The translations under genes and the position numbers were made by a program. Shown one piece after another: positions 17,152 to 25,775 of a DNA stretch of 42,837 nt. Numbering within the stretch: the first letter of the stretch is position 1; each line of letters begins with the position of its first letter. The notes beneath the pieces were generated by a model. The model saw only the letters and a program-made list of their open reading frames with translations. It did no database searches and was not told the origin of the DNA. Source of the DNA: Acidisphaera sp. L21 (GTDB taxonomy: Bacteria > Pseudomonadota > Alphaproteobacteria > Acetobacterales > Acetobacteraceae); the NCBI RefSeq assembly GCF_009765685.1, contig NZ_LMUY01000089.1, positions 1,526 through 44,362 on the forward strand, in the 5' to 3' direction.

Positions 17152-18096
17152 TCAGAGCAGGCGAGCCAAGCGCACTGCTGTATGACCCCGGCTGGGGCGT
17201 AAACTGGGCATCACCAACATACAATCGTCGTGCGGCGTCCGGATCTCCGTGTTCCCATCGAGGGCGATCAGCGTGTTGCGCGCGGGGATGACTTGACCGC
17301 CCCGAAAATTGCGCACGAACGCGAAGCCGGTGGTGGCTGCCGTCACAGCCAGCGTTACTTCCGCAATCTGGATTTCACTGCGTGGGGTTTCTCCGGCCTC
17401 TAGCTCAATCTGTCGAAGCAGCGCCCCTAGGCAGGCCCGTGCGCAGATCACCGTCTCCTGCTCCCAATGTTGCCCAGCCTCCACCAGTACCGCGGCAGCC
17501 GGGCCAGGTCCGGTGAAACGGGCATAGTCGATGAGGCGTGGACCGCTGACATGGCCGTGATCGGCAATCACCAGCGGGGGAATGCCGATCAACCGGCCGA
17601 GGGCCCGCCCCTTTGCCGTGGGACCGCTGAGGATTAACGGGTCGGACGGCCATAGCATCGAATGGATATCCAGCAGCATGTCCATCTGATCGATCAACGG
17701 ACGCATCGCGCGGGCACGGTCCAACTCGCTGGACCGCCGCAGGCCATTGAGGATCACCGGATCCCAAAGCCTATTTAGATCCTCGTCGACGAAACGGGAT
17801 GCGGTGGGCTGCGCCGGGTCGAATCGAGCGAAGGCGGCGAGGTTGGCGAAACCCACTGTCAGCTTGCCGATGCGCGGCACAAATTTGCTCCGCAGCAGCT
17901 GCTCCAGGACGATCGCGCCAGCCAATTCATTGCCGTGCATCAGCCCCGTGATGCCGACATGCGGGCCAGGCTTGCCGGACGCGAGAGTGGTGAAGCCGGG
18001 GACGCCAGTATTGCCGGCCGTCCACGCGGAAATGTCGGGGGCGGATACCTCCACTGGGAAATGCGGCAGCATTCCTGCGGCGGCCGCCTCGGTCAT
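17152..18096 (-). CDS. Succinylglutamate desuccinylase/aspartoacylase-like metallohydrolase
   Basis: A 314-residue zinc hydrolase of the M14/AstE-AspA family, which removes acyl groups from N-acylated amino acids. The zinc motif is GLMHGNELAGAIVL (His and Glu), with a further ligand in LLDIHSMLWPS and a likely catalytic Glu in AAVLVEAGQHWEQE. The start is fixed by an ATGA overlap: its ATG (18096-18094) shares bases with the argE stop (18095-18093). A longer upstream reading runs through argE and is rejected. The coupling to a deacetylase gene suggests that the two act on the same class of acylated amino acid. Confidence 0.87.
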   Translation of the reverse strand: MTEAAAAGMLPHFPVEVSAPDISAWTAGNTGVPGFTTLASGKPGPHVGITGLMHGNELAGAIVLEQLLRSKFVPRIGKLTVGFANLAAFARFDPAQPTASRFVDEDLNRLWDPVILNGLRRSSELDRARAMRPLIDQMDMLLDIHSMLWPSDPLILSGPTAKGRALGRLIGIPPLVIADHGHVSGPRLIDYARFTGPGPAAAVLVEAGQHWEQETVICARACLGALLRQIELEAGETPRSEIQIAEVTLAVTAATTGFAFVRNFRGGQVIPARNTLIALDGNTEIRTPHDDCMLVMPSLRPSRGHTAVRLARLL

Positions 18097-19259
18097 GCGG
18101 CCTGCTGGATCGCCAGGCGAGCGAGAAAGGCGTCGCAGGCATCCAATTCGCTGGCAAGGATCCACTCATCGGGCGTGTGCGCCTGGGCGATGTCACCAGG
18201 GCCGCATACGATAGAGGGAATTCCGGCATCCTGATACAGCCCGGCCTCGGTGCCGTAGCTCACATAGCCGGTGCTGTTGGAGCCGGTGAGTTGCCGCACC
18301 AAACTAGCCAGTTCATGGTCGGGGTCGAGCGAAAGCCCGGGCAGCCAGTCCGCGACGGTGATGGTGAAACCGGTCGAGGGGTCCACCGCATGCATCCGCG
18401 GTTCAATTGCCGTGGCCACGTGTTTCCGTAACCGGCCGAGCGCCGCTTGCACGTCGTCGCCCGGCACCACCCGCCACTCCATCCGAAATTTCGCCAGTTC
18501 CGGGATGATGTTGAGGATTGTGCCGCCGGATAACATGCCAACGTGCACGGTCGTGTAGGGCGGGTCGAACCCAGGCACGAACGGGCCTTCCACGCCAAAT
18601 CGGCGCTGTTCCGCGGCGATCCAGGCAACGGCCTCGGCCGCTGCGTGCACTGCATTCACCCCACGCGAGGGTACGGACGAATGTCCCGCGAGCCCACGGA
18701 CTTTGACGTCGACGGCGATGCGGCCTTTATGACCGAGAATTGGCTGCATGCTAGTTGGTTCGCCCACGATGCACAGCGCGGGTGACTGGCCGGACTCGGC
18801 CAAGTCGACGATCAACCGCCGCGCGCCGGCACAGTCGACTTCCTCGTCGTAAGAGATAAATAGGTGGATCGGCCGCCGCAGCTTTGCCGACTGGAACCGC
18901 GGTACTGCGGCCAGACAGCATGCGACGAACCCCTTCATATCTGCGGCACCGCGCCCCACGAGCCGGCCATTTTCCGCGCGAAGCTGAAATGGATCGCTAC
19001 TCCAAGCCTGCCCATCAATCGGGACGGTGTCGACATGTCCGGACAACGCGATCCCGCCTGGCCCCGGCGTCCCAATGATGACATGCAGGTTCGCCCGTTC
19101 CCCGCTTGCATCGTGGCTGAGGCGATAAGGCACGCCGAGTCCATCCAAATACTCCCGCATCCAGCCAATCAGCGGCAGGTTGGAGTTTCTGGAGGTCGTG
19201 TCGAACGACACCAACCGGCTCAAGATTTCGGTGCTGGTCATTTGAGTGTCGCTGGACAT
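18093..19259 (-). CDS. argE: Acetylornithine deacetylase (ArgE family, M20)
   Basis: A 388-residue M20 metallopeptidase-family enzyme. Metal and catalytic residues are visible: His75 and Asp77 in SGHVDTVP, the bridging Asp108 in GAADMKGFVA, and Glu139-Glu140 in SYDEEVDC. The dimerisation domain contains GLAGHSSVPSRGVNAVHAA. The C-terminal YGTEAGLYQDAGIPSIVCGP and GDIAQAHTPDEW are characteristic of ArgE. The ATG at 19259 is preferred because AGGA lies 8 bases upstream; the ATG at 19268 has none. Since argC is nearby, a role in arginine synthesis is plausible. The overlap with an aspartoacylase-like gene leaves a catabolic or scavenging deacylase possible. Confidence 0.88.
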   Translation of the reverse strand: MSSDTQMTSTEILSRLVSFDTTSRNSNLPLIGWMREYLDGLGVPYRLSHDASGERANLHVIIGTPGPGGIALSGHVDTVPIDGQAWSSDPFQLRAENGRLVGRGAADMKGFVACCLAAVPRFQSAKLRRPIHLFISYDEEVDCAGARRLIVDLAESGQSPALCIVGEPTSMQPILGHKGRIAVDVKVRGLAGHSSVPSRGVNAVHAAAEAVAWIAAEQRRFGVEGPFVPGFDPPYTTVHVGMLSGGTILNIIPELAKFRMEWRVVPGDDVQAALGRLRKHVATAIEPRMHAVDPSTGFTITVADWLPGLSLDPDHELASLVRQLTGSNSTGYVSYGTEAGLYQDAGIPSIVCGPGDIAQAHTPDEWILASELDACDAFLARLAIQQAA

Positions 19260-19320
19260 GGCGATCATCCTATACGGGTCGCGCCCGGCGGCAACCGGGG
19301 CAGGAAGGATCGTATCGGGC

Positions 19321-21177
19321 CTAGACCTGAGAGAGCGCGTCCTCTGCCTCTAGCCAGGCCATCTCGGCGGTGTCGATCTCACGGGCGATTGCGGCGAGCC
19401 TGGTGTTGGCGGCTGTGACCTCGACTGTACGGCTGGGGACGTATAGGGCGGGGTCGGCCAGCTTAGCTTCCAGCTTAGTGCGCTCGGCAGACAGGCGGGC
19501 GATAGCTGCCTCCGCATCCCGCGCCTGTTTGCGCAATGGGGCGGTTTGCACGCGGGCCTGCGCACGATCGCGCCTATCGTCACGCCGGGTGGGCGCCTCG
19601 GACCGAACGGGGCGCGCCCGTTCAGCCAACAAATCGCGGTAATCGTCCAAATTGCCATCGTAGGGCTTGGCTGTTCCGTCCGCGACCAGCCACAGCCGAT
19701 CTGCCACCAATTCGACCAAATGCGGGTCGTGGGTGATCAGCAATACTGCCCCTTGGAACTCTGCTAATGCCCGGACCAGCGCGTCGCGGGCATCAATGTC
19801 CAGATGGTTGGTTGGCTCGTCCAGGATCAGCAATTGCGGTGCGTCCCGGGTAGCCAAGGCCAGTAGCAGCCGCGCCCGCTCCCCGCCGGAGAGTTGGGCG
19901 GTGCGGGTGTCCGCCCTGTCGGCATCTATCCCGAACCGGGCCAGTTGTGCACGAACGGCGGATGGCAGGGCGCGTAGCATCGCGCGGGCCATGTGATCGA
20001 CGGAAGTCTCGTCGGGAATGAGTTCTTCGGCCTGATGCTGGGCGAAATAGCCGACTCGCAGCTTGGCGTTGCGGCGCATTTCGCCCGCTAGCGGCTCCAT
20101 GCGGCCAGCCAGCAATTTTGCCAGCGTGCTCTTGCCATTGCCATTTGCGCCAAGCAGGGCGATGCGATCTTCCATATCAATTCGAAGGTTCACACCACGC
20201 AGCACCACGCGATTAGGGTAGCCGGCGTCCACCCGATCCAATTGCAGGATAGGTGGCGAGAGCATTTGCGGCTCGGGAAACTCGAATCGAGTGGCACAAT
20301 CCTCTATGACGCTTTCCATCACCGGCAGTCGTTCCAGCGCCTTCAGGCGCGACTGAGCCTGCCGCGCTTTAGTGGCTTTGGCGCGAAACCGGTCCACAAA
20401 CGCCTGCATATGGGCGCGCTGAGCTGCAATCCGCTCTGCGGCGTGCGCTCGTTGCATGGCCTGCTCGGTCCGAATACGGACGAATTCGGTGTAGCCACCG
20501 GGCGTGAGAGACAGGCGGCGCTGGTCAAGGTGTGCAATCGCCTCCACGGCGCGGTCCAACACTCCACGGTCATGGCTAACGATTAGGCAAGCGCCTGGAA
20601 AGCGGGCAATCCAGCCCTCCAACCACATGGTGGCTTCCAAATCCAGATGGTTGGTCGGTTCGTCAAGCAGCAATAGATCCGGCGCGGCGAACAACGCCGT
20701 TGCCAGCGCCAGCCGCATCCGCCACCCGCCGCTGAACTCGGCCACGGGTCGGCCTTGTGCTGCCGTCTCAAACCCTAAACCGGCGAGTATGGCGGCCGCC
20801 CGCGCAGGCGCAGAGTCGGCGCCGATGGTGCGCAGGCGCTCGTGGATCTCGGCCAGCCGGCCGGCTGCGGCGGTTTCTGCCTCCTCCAACAGTGCGAGCC
20901 GCTCGGGGTCGCCTTCCAGGACTGTTTCCAACAATGTCGATGGTCCGGAAGGAGCTTCCTGCCGGACCTGCGCCATCCGCGCTCCAGATGCGAGATGAAT
21001 CGATCCGCCATCCAACGCGATTTCGCCAGCAATGGCGCGCAGTAGGGTGGATTTGCCTGCGCCATTGCGCCCCACTAGCCCAATCCGCCGCCCCGCATCG
21101 ATACGGAGGGAGGCGTTGTCCAGCAGGGGCCGCCCAGCCATGCGCAAGGACGCGTCTTCAATGACCAGTAGGCTCAT
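19321..21177 (-). CDS. ABC-F family ATPase (YheS/Uup type)
   Basis: A 618-residue soluble protein with two ABC ATPase domains and no membrane segments, as in ABC-F translation factors that act at the ribosomal E site. Domain 1 has GRNGAGKST, a signature EFSGGWRMRLALA and LLLLDEPTNHLD. A charged linker of about 80 residues (near QRAHMQAFVDRFRAKATKAR) follows. Domain 2 has GANGNGKST, LSGGERARLLLAL and LLILDEPTNHLD. A C-terminal coiled-coil of about 90 residues, rich in Arg, Glu and Ala, follows. The order matches YheS/Uup. No Shine-Dalgarno is visible before the ATG. It lies 61 bases upstream of argE on the same strand. Confidence 0.93.
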   Translation of the reverse strand: MSLLVIEDASLRMAGRPLLDNASLRIDAGRRIGLVGRNGAGKSTLLRAIAGEIALDGGSIHLASGARMAQVRQEAPSGPSTLLETVLEGDPERLALLEEAETAAAGRLAEIHERLRTIGADSAPARAAAILAGLGFETAAQGRPVAEFSGGWRMRLALATALFAAPDLLLLDEPTNHLDLEATMWLEGWIARFPGACLIVSHDRGVLDRAVEAIAHLDQRRLSLTPGGYTEFVRIRTEQAMQRAHAAERIAAQRAHMQAFVDRFRAKATKARQAQSRLKALERLPVMESVIEDCATRFEFPEPQMLSPPILQLDRVDAGYPNRVVLRGVNLRIDMEDRIALLGANGNGKSTLAKLLAGRMEPLAGEMRRNAKLRVGYFAQHQAEELIPDETSVDHMARAMLRALPSAVRAQLARFGIDADRADTRTAQLSGGERARLLLALATRDAPQLLILDEPTNHLDIDARDALVRALAEFQGAVLLITHDPHLVELVADRLWLVADGTAKPYDGNLDDYRDLLAERARPVRSEAPTRRDDRRDRAQARVQTAPLRKQARDAEAAIARLSAERTKLEAKLADPALYVPSRTVEVTAANTRLAAIAREIDTAEMAWLEAEDALSQV

Positions 21178-21232
21178 GCAGGAGGTCTAATCCGCCAGGC
21201 GGCGCGGGACCAGCCTCTGCCGTAAATGAGCG

Positions 21233-21745
21233 TTAGCGGGGCGGTCCCTTCAACACCCGTAGCACGGCATCTACCGTCAACCCATATGCCACATGGGTGA
21301 TGAAGCTACGGCCATGCGCCTGCCACGGATAGAGTGCCGGTGACGGCGCCAATCCGGCGCGAGGTGCGGCCCATTCTTCCTCAATCGCCCAGGTTGCGAC
21401 CCCAAAAGCGAAGCCGCGACCTGCCGTGAGCCATACTAGCCGGTCGCGCAGCGCCCCGAGGATCGCGCCCGGCACGATGCCCATCGCGTATCTCACCGCA
21501 ACCCCAACGTTGTTGTCCTCAGGATGCGCCAGTTCGGCGCCTATGGCCTTGGTCGCCTTGGCAGCAAGGACATGGGCTGGGTCCAGCCCATGTGGTTGGG
21601 CCGCAATGGTTGCCGCGCGTGTCTGCGCGCTCTCTTTCGTCCTTAGATATCGGTCGACCTCGTTTAGCGCCCAGACGCCCGCCGCGCCCGCAATGGCCCC
21701 ACGAACAAGGCCTCCAAAGATTCGATCGCCTGCCCGGTCCACCAT
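21233..21745 (-). CDS. Small membrane-associated protein, possibly YagU/DUF1440-like
   Basis: A 170-residue protein with several moderately hydrophobic, Gly/Ala-rich segments ([68 protein letters not shown]), suggesting three or four membrane passes. The layout recalls YagU-like DUF1440 proteins, but I am not certain. GAGGGA precedes the ATG at 21745, which is preferred over a start 30 bases further upstream. It is divergent from ndk and followed by the ABC-F gene. Confidence 0.6.
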   Translation of the reverse strand: MVDRAGDRIFGGLVRGAIAGAAGVWALNEVDRYLRTKESAQTRAATIAAQPHGLDPAHVLAAKATKAIGAELAHPEDNNVGVAVRYAMGIVPGAILGALRDRLVWLTAGRGFAFGVATWAIEEEWAAPRAGLAPSPALYPWQAHGRSFITHVAYGLTVDAVLRVLKGPPR

Positions 21746-21861
21746 TCGTCCCTCTCTCGTCGTTCCAAAAATCAACGTGCCCGGGCGCCAGGCAGTTCCG
21801 GCCTTGCCGGGCCTCTGCCGGTCAGTTAAAGCCCGGTCAAATCGAACTAAGGCGGACCGAC

Positions 21862-22284
21862 ATGGCCCTCGAGCGCACGTTTTCCATCATCAAGCCGGAC
21901 GCGACCCGCCGAAACCTCACTGGTAAGGTGTTGGGCGCACTAGAGGCTGCCGGTCTACGCGTCGTGGCGCAGAAGCGTATCCGCCTGACTAAACAGCAAG
22001 CCGAGGAGTTTTATGGCGTTCACAAGGAGCGCCCGTTCTTTGCCGGACTGGTGACGTTCATGACGTCCGGCCCCGTGGTCGTGCAGGTGTTAGAGGCGGA
22101 TGATGCCATCGCCCTAAACCGCAAGACAATGGGCGCTACTGACCCGAAGAAAGCCGACGCCGGGACTGTCCGCGCGCTGTATGCCGAAGACATTGAGGCG
22201 AACTCCGTCCACGGTTCAGACAGCCCCGAAGCAGCGAAGCAGGAGATTGCGTTCTTCTTCAGCGATGCCGAGATCGTCGGCTGA
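21862..22284 (+). CDS. ndk: Nucleoside diphosphate kinase
   Basis: A 140-residue enzyme that transfers the terminal phosphate between NTPs and NDPs by a ping-pong mechanism. The phosphohistidine is His117 in [22 protein letters not shown] and [17 protein letters not shown] are family hallmarks. AAGGCGG precedes the ATG. The length is standard, and longer upstream readings are spurious. A small lipoprotein gene follows by 29 bases. Confidence 0.97.
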   Translation: MALERTFSIIKPDATRRNLTGKVLGALEAAGLRVVAQKRIRLTKQQAEEFYGVHKERPFFAGLVTFMTSGPVVVQVLEADDAIALNRKTMGATDPKKADAGTVRALYAEDIEANSVHGSDSPEAAKQEIAFFFSDAEIVG

Positions 22285-22313
22285 GCTACAAGACGCCAGG
22301 CTGTTGGGCCGCC

Positions 22314-22682
22314 ATGCTGCTGGCTGCAGCATTGGCGGCCTGTGCAGCGCCGCAGCCTCTGCCGACCGCGACTGAAACACGGGCTGCGCCAGAGGGTATT
22401 GACGGCCGCTACCGCGGCATTGCCCGGTTGACCCGAGCAACGGTGGCCGGCTGTCCCCGCAGCGGTTCTCGTGTTGTGACGATTTCGGGCAACGCCTTGT
22501 CGCTGAATTACCGCGGCCAACGAGCTTCATACGCGCTGGCTGCGATCGTTGGACCGGATGGATCGGTGCATGGCAGTGATAATACCGGCACGATTGATGG
22601 CCAGATCACTGGCAGGCATTTGGATCTATCGGTGTCATCGCAGTATTGTGATGTCAGGTATGCGTTGGATAAGGCCTCCTAG
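22314..22682 (+). CDS. Small putative lipoprotein
   Basis: A 122-residue protein with a short Leu/Ala-rich leader ending in LAAC (Cys10), a lipobox, followed by a Pro-rich linker and a compact domain (GIDGRYRGIARLTRATVAGC onward) with three further Cys, likely a small beta-rich periplasmic domain. The leader lacks a positive residue. The in-frame codons upstream ([10 protein letters not shown] before the Met) contain a Lys and could extend it if a rare CTG start at 22281 were used. No strong ribosome-binding site is seen. It is probably cotranscribed with ndk. Family not recognised. Confidence 0.6.
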   Translation: MLLAAALAACAAPQPLPTATETRAAPEGIDGRYRGIARLTRATVAGCPRSGSRVVTISGNALSLNYRGQRASYALAAIVGPDGSVHGSDNTGTIDGQITGRHLDLSVSSQYCDVRYALDKAS

Positions 22683-22724
22683 TCCCGGCGGCGCGTTTCG
22701 GACTACGCGCATAAGGATTTCGCC

Positions 22725-23615
22725 ATGATCATCGACAGCCAAGCGCAAGCAACTGACGCCGCGATACTCCAGGCCATGGCGAGCGCGACCGACCCGAGGT
22801 TGCGTGAGATTGCGGCATCCTTCGTACGACACATGCACGGGTTTGTTTGAGAGACGAAGCTGACCGAGCGAGAGTGGGAAGAGGGCGTGTCATTCCTGTA
22901 TTGGATCGGTCAGGCGACGCATGACCTGCATAACGAGGGGATTCTGTTCTCCGACGCGATCGGCGTCTCTACACTGGTTTGCCTGCTAGACAACGGGGAG
23001 GTCGGCGCGCAACCGAGAATGCGTCGGCCTTGCTTGGCCGGTTCTGGCGACTAGGATCGCCGGAAACCGAGAATGGTGGCAGCATCGTCCGATCCAAGAC
23101 CGATGGACCGCAACCTGCCGGATCACCAATCCCGATGGGGTAGCGCTGGCCGGTGTGGAGGTGCATGTCTGGCCCTCTGCCCCTACAGGGTAATATGAAA
23201 ACCAGGACTCGAAACAAGCACCGATGAATTTGCGCGGTATCTTCCACACCGATGCTGGTGGACGGTTCAGCTTCCGCTCTGTTCGTCCTGCCGGCTATCC
23301 GGTTCCGACCAATGGGCCGGTTGGCGAGATATTGGGCGTCCAGCATCGGCATCCGCATCGCGCGGCGCATTTGCATGTTCTGGCGAACGCCCCCCTGGCT
23401 TCAAAACCCTCATCACCCAGGTTTTCGTCCCGGATGACGACCATCTGGACAGTGACGTCGTATTCGGCGTGACAGGCGCGCTTATCGGCGATTTCAAGCT
23501 CCATGACGGCGGCTCGCTCCCTGCTCCGGACGTGACAGCACCATGGTACACGCTGGACTGGGTATTTGTTATGGAGCCCGGCGAGTCCGTGCTTCCGAAA
23601 CCGCCGCTCAAGTAA
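22725..23615 (+). pseudogene. Intradiol ring-cleavage dioxygenase, broken
   Basis: The remains of a catechol/hydroxyquinol 1,2-dioxygenase-type enzyme are readable across all three frames. The N-terminal domain starts at ATG 22725 (AAGGA 7 bases upstream) and runs DPRLREIAASFVRHMHGFV before a TGA at 22848-22850. It resumes as LTEREWEEGVSFLYWIGQAT. It shifts frame near 23005 (GATEN, LLGRFW) and again near 23120 (NPDGVALAGVEVHVWP). It has a TAA at 23191-23193 inside the YENQD block, keeps the catalytic region MNLRGIFHTDAGGRFSFRSV, GYPVPTNGPVG and HRAAHLHVL, shifts a third time in a C-run at 23390-23395, and ends TLITQVFVPDDDHLDSDVVF to MEPGESVLP. There are two nonsense codons and three frameshifts, so it is non-functional. 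Confidence 0.93.
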
Positions 23616-23621
23616 AGTTCG

Positions 23622-24857
23622 CTACGCCTCCACGGCGTCTCGAGTGAAGGCCATACAGATTGCCCCAAATAGCGGCCCTGCAGATAGGGTGAGGCACGCC
23701 AAAACAAACGACCCGGTCTGCTGAAACACTAACCCCAGCAGACTCGGAACGATGACGTTCCCTAGGCCCCAAATCGCGTTGGTGACGCCGGCGCCACTGG
23801 ACGCTAATTCCTTACCCGAGGCCTCTGCGACCATGGTGTTCATCAGCGGACTGTAAGCGAACGCGCCAATGCCGAGTAGCGGCCCAGCAATCTCGAACGC
23901 AGTAAAGGTTTCGAGCTGCGAGAACACCAGCATCATCATCACAAAAAACACCAGGCAGCCGATGACCAGTGCTTTGCGCCGCCCACCCAGCCAGTCCGAT
24001 ACCAAACCAATGGTCGGTTTGGCGACAATCGCCCCAGCACCGAACAGGGCTACGACGAAGCCGCTCTGCACGACCGTCAGTCCATGGCCCCGCACCATTA
24101 GCGTGCCTGCCCAGAAGGCGAAACCCCAGGTTCCCCATAGAGCGCCGAACCCGGCAAGGGCCAACAGGCGGAGCTCCCGATTTGGCCACAACGCCCCGAA
24201 GTCAGGTCGTGTGTGTAATGAAGCTGCGCGCCCCGGTGCATCCCGAACCAACACATAGGCGACGATGCCAAGGCCAATGGTTACGCCGCCCAGCGTCCGA
24301 TAGGCGTTCTGCCAGCCAAACTGTGTCAGCAGCACCGGCACAGTCAGGTTGGTGACCACGACGGCCAGTGAGGTCGCCGTCATAAACAGGCCCATGGCCC
24401 GCCCGCGCTCCAGCTTGTCAAACCACGTTGCGATCAGCTTCACGCCCGCCACATAGTCTGCCCCGGCCGTCAACCCCATAACCACCTGCAACAATAGCCC
24501 CATGGCAATGGATTGGACCGAGCCGAACAGAAAAGTTGCTAGGCCAAGGCAGAGGAGCGAGGCGGCAAGCGTCAGCCGGGGCCCGAGCCAATCCCCGGCG
24601 AACCCGGCGCCGATGTTCGAGATGACGTATCCAATGTAAAAAGCGGTGACGAACGCTCCAAGCCCAGCCAACGGCAGCGTGAGTGAATGACTGACCGCCC
24701 CGGCTAGGTTGCTCCAAGCCAGGCGGTCGGCAAAACTCATGAAGAATGCCGCCCAGGCCACCAGCAAAAGCAGCCAGCGGATCCCTTGATTTCCAACGGC
24801 ACTCGCGTTTATCTTTGACGCCGATGCAGCCAACGCCTCATTGGGCACGAAAAACAT
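23622..24857 (-). CDS. MFS transporter (anion/sugar-phosphate permease type)
   Basis: A protein of about 411 residues with 12 predicted membrane segments. The first helices read WLLLLVAWAAFFMSFADRLA and LGAFVTAFYIGYVISNIGAG; the latter, with GDWLGPR, forms the loop 2-3 MFS motif. SDWLGGRRKAL is the equivalent loop in the second half. The layout fits the ACS/OPA-like group of organic-anion transporters. AGGAG abuts the ATG at 24857; GTG at 24848, nine bases from the same ribosome-binding site, is an equally likely start. Being next to a dead ring-cleavage dioxygenase, it may once have imported an aromatic acid. It is downstream of thiM on the same strand. Confidence 0.85.
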   Translation of the reverse strand: MFFVPNEALAASASKINASAVGNQGIRWLLLLVAWAAFFMSFADRLAWSNLAGAVSHSLTLPLAGLGAFVTAFYIGYVISNIGAGFAGDWLGPRLTLAASLLCLGLATFLFGSVQSIAMGLLLQVVMGLTAGADYVAGVKLIATWFDKLERGRAMGLFMTATSLAVVVTNLTVPVLLTQFGWQNAYRTLGGVTIGLGIVAYVLVRDAPGRAASLHTRPDFGALWPNRELRLLALAGFGALWGTWGFAFWAGTLMVRGHGLTVVQSGFVVALFGAGAIVAKPTIGLVSDWLGGRRKALVIGCLVFFVMMMLVFSQLETFTAFEIAGPLLGIGAFAYSPLMNTMVAEASGKELASSGAGVTNAIWGLGNVIVPSLLGLVFQQTGSFVLACLTLSAGPLFGAICMAFTRDAVEA

Positions 24858-24894
24858 CTCCTCTCGTATTTTTTGCAGCATGCGCCCAGCGACT

Positions 24895-25698
24895 CTATGC
24901 GCGCAACGCATCCATCGCCGGGTCTAGCCCATGCAAGGCATCGAGCAAGGCTGCCGCGAACGATGCCGGCCCAGTGGATTGTTTCGCTGCCAACTCGCCG
25001 GCTACGCCAAGTAGGGTTAGCGCATGCTCGGTGGCGATCAGGGCGTCGGGTTCGACGGCCAGGCATGCGGCAGCAACCGCGCCGGCCACGCAGCCCATTC
25101 CGCTCACCTTCGCCATCCATGGGTGGCCCCGATGAACGGCAAGCGTTCGCTCCCCGTCGGTGATCCAGTCGATGGCCGCGGTTATTGCCACCGTTGCGCC
25201 GGTCTCATAAGCGAGGCGGCGGGCGGATTCTACGACATCGGCAGCGTCATCAGTCGAGTCCGTGCCTCGGCCGCTGGCAACTGCGTCGGCCATCGCTCGA
25301 ATCTCGGATGCGTTTCCCTTGATCAGCCGTGGCCCACGCGTCACCATAGTCTTGGCTAACGTCATTCGCACCGCAATCGCGCCGGCCGCAACCGGATCCA
25401 ACACCCAGGGCCGACCAAACTGCTGCGCGTAGCTCGTCGCGATCTCTGCAGCCTCCATGCGGGCTGGATGCTGCATGCCCAGATTGACGAGCAACGCATC
25501 GGTGAACCGCGACACGGCTTCCATCTCCGCCGCCGCCTCGGCCATTAGCGGCGACGCGCCCAAGCAAGCGAGCGCATTGGCGGTTAAATTCGCAGCGACA
25601 GGGTTGGTCAGGCAGTGTACCAGCGGGCGGCGTGCGCGGATTGCGGCTAGGGTCGTGCCTGCCGGGTGTGGAGGAATGGCGGCCATCGTTGGGTTCAT
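24895..25698 (-). CDS. thiM: Hydroxyethylthiazole kinase
   Basis: A 267-residue ribokinase-fold kinase that phosphorylates 4-methyl-5-(2-hydroxyethyl)thiazole in thiamine salvage. Family blocks are RPLVHCLTNPVAANLTANAL, SPLMAEAAAEM, LLVNLGM, WVLDPVAAGA, LIKGNASEI and MGCVAGAVAAACLAV (anion hole and catalytic Cys region). The start at 25698 has only a weak ribosome-binding site. No thiE, thiD or other thiamine gene is adjacent, so this is an isolated salvage gene. I looked for a TPP riboswitch in the 77-base gap upstream and did not find a convincing one. Confidence 0.94.
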   Translation of the reverse strand: MNPTMAAIPPHPAGTTLAAIRARRPLVHCLTNPVAANLTANALACLGASPLMAEAAAEMEAVSRFTDALLVNLGMQHPARMEAAEIATSYAQQFGRPWVLDPVAAGAIAVRMTLAKTMVTRGPRLIKGNASEIRAMADAVASGRGTDSTDDAADVVESARRLAYETGATVAITAAIDWITDGERTLAVHRGHPWMAKVSGMGCVAGAVAAACLAVEPDALIATEHALTLLGVAGELAAKQSTGPASFAAALLDALHGLDPAMDALRA

Positions 25699-25775
25699 AT
25701 CCCGGAATCAGGGGGGGCTTGTATGCCTGACTGACGCCAGCGAGGGTATTGCACACCGATTCGGCAGATCCCACC

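Noticed and set aside
22632-22850. Short intact genes in the dioxygenase region, for example the 41-codon reading from 22725
   Set aside because: The segments line up in order with one dioxygenase family across frames, so they are parts of a single pseudogene.
25690-25775. Possible TPP riboswitch near thiM
   Set aside because: A rightward segment (GCCTGACTGACGCCAGCGAGGG) loosely resembles the 3-prime half of a THI box, but it points toward the pcaB-type gene, and the CTGAGA and GGGGTGC parts are missing. On the thiM strand nothing matches. A covariance-model scan (Rfam RF00059) would settle it.
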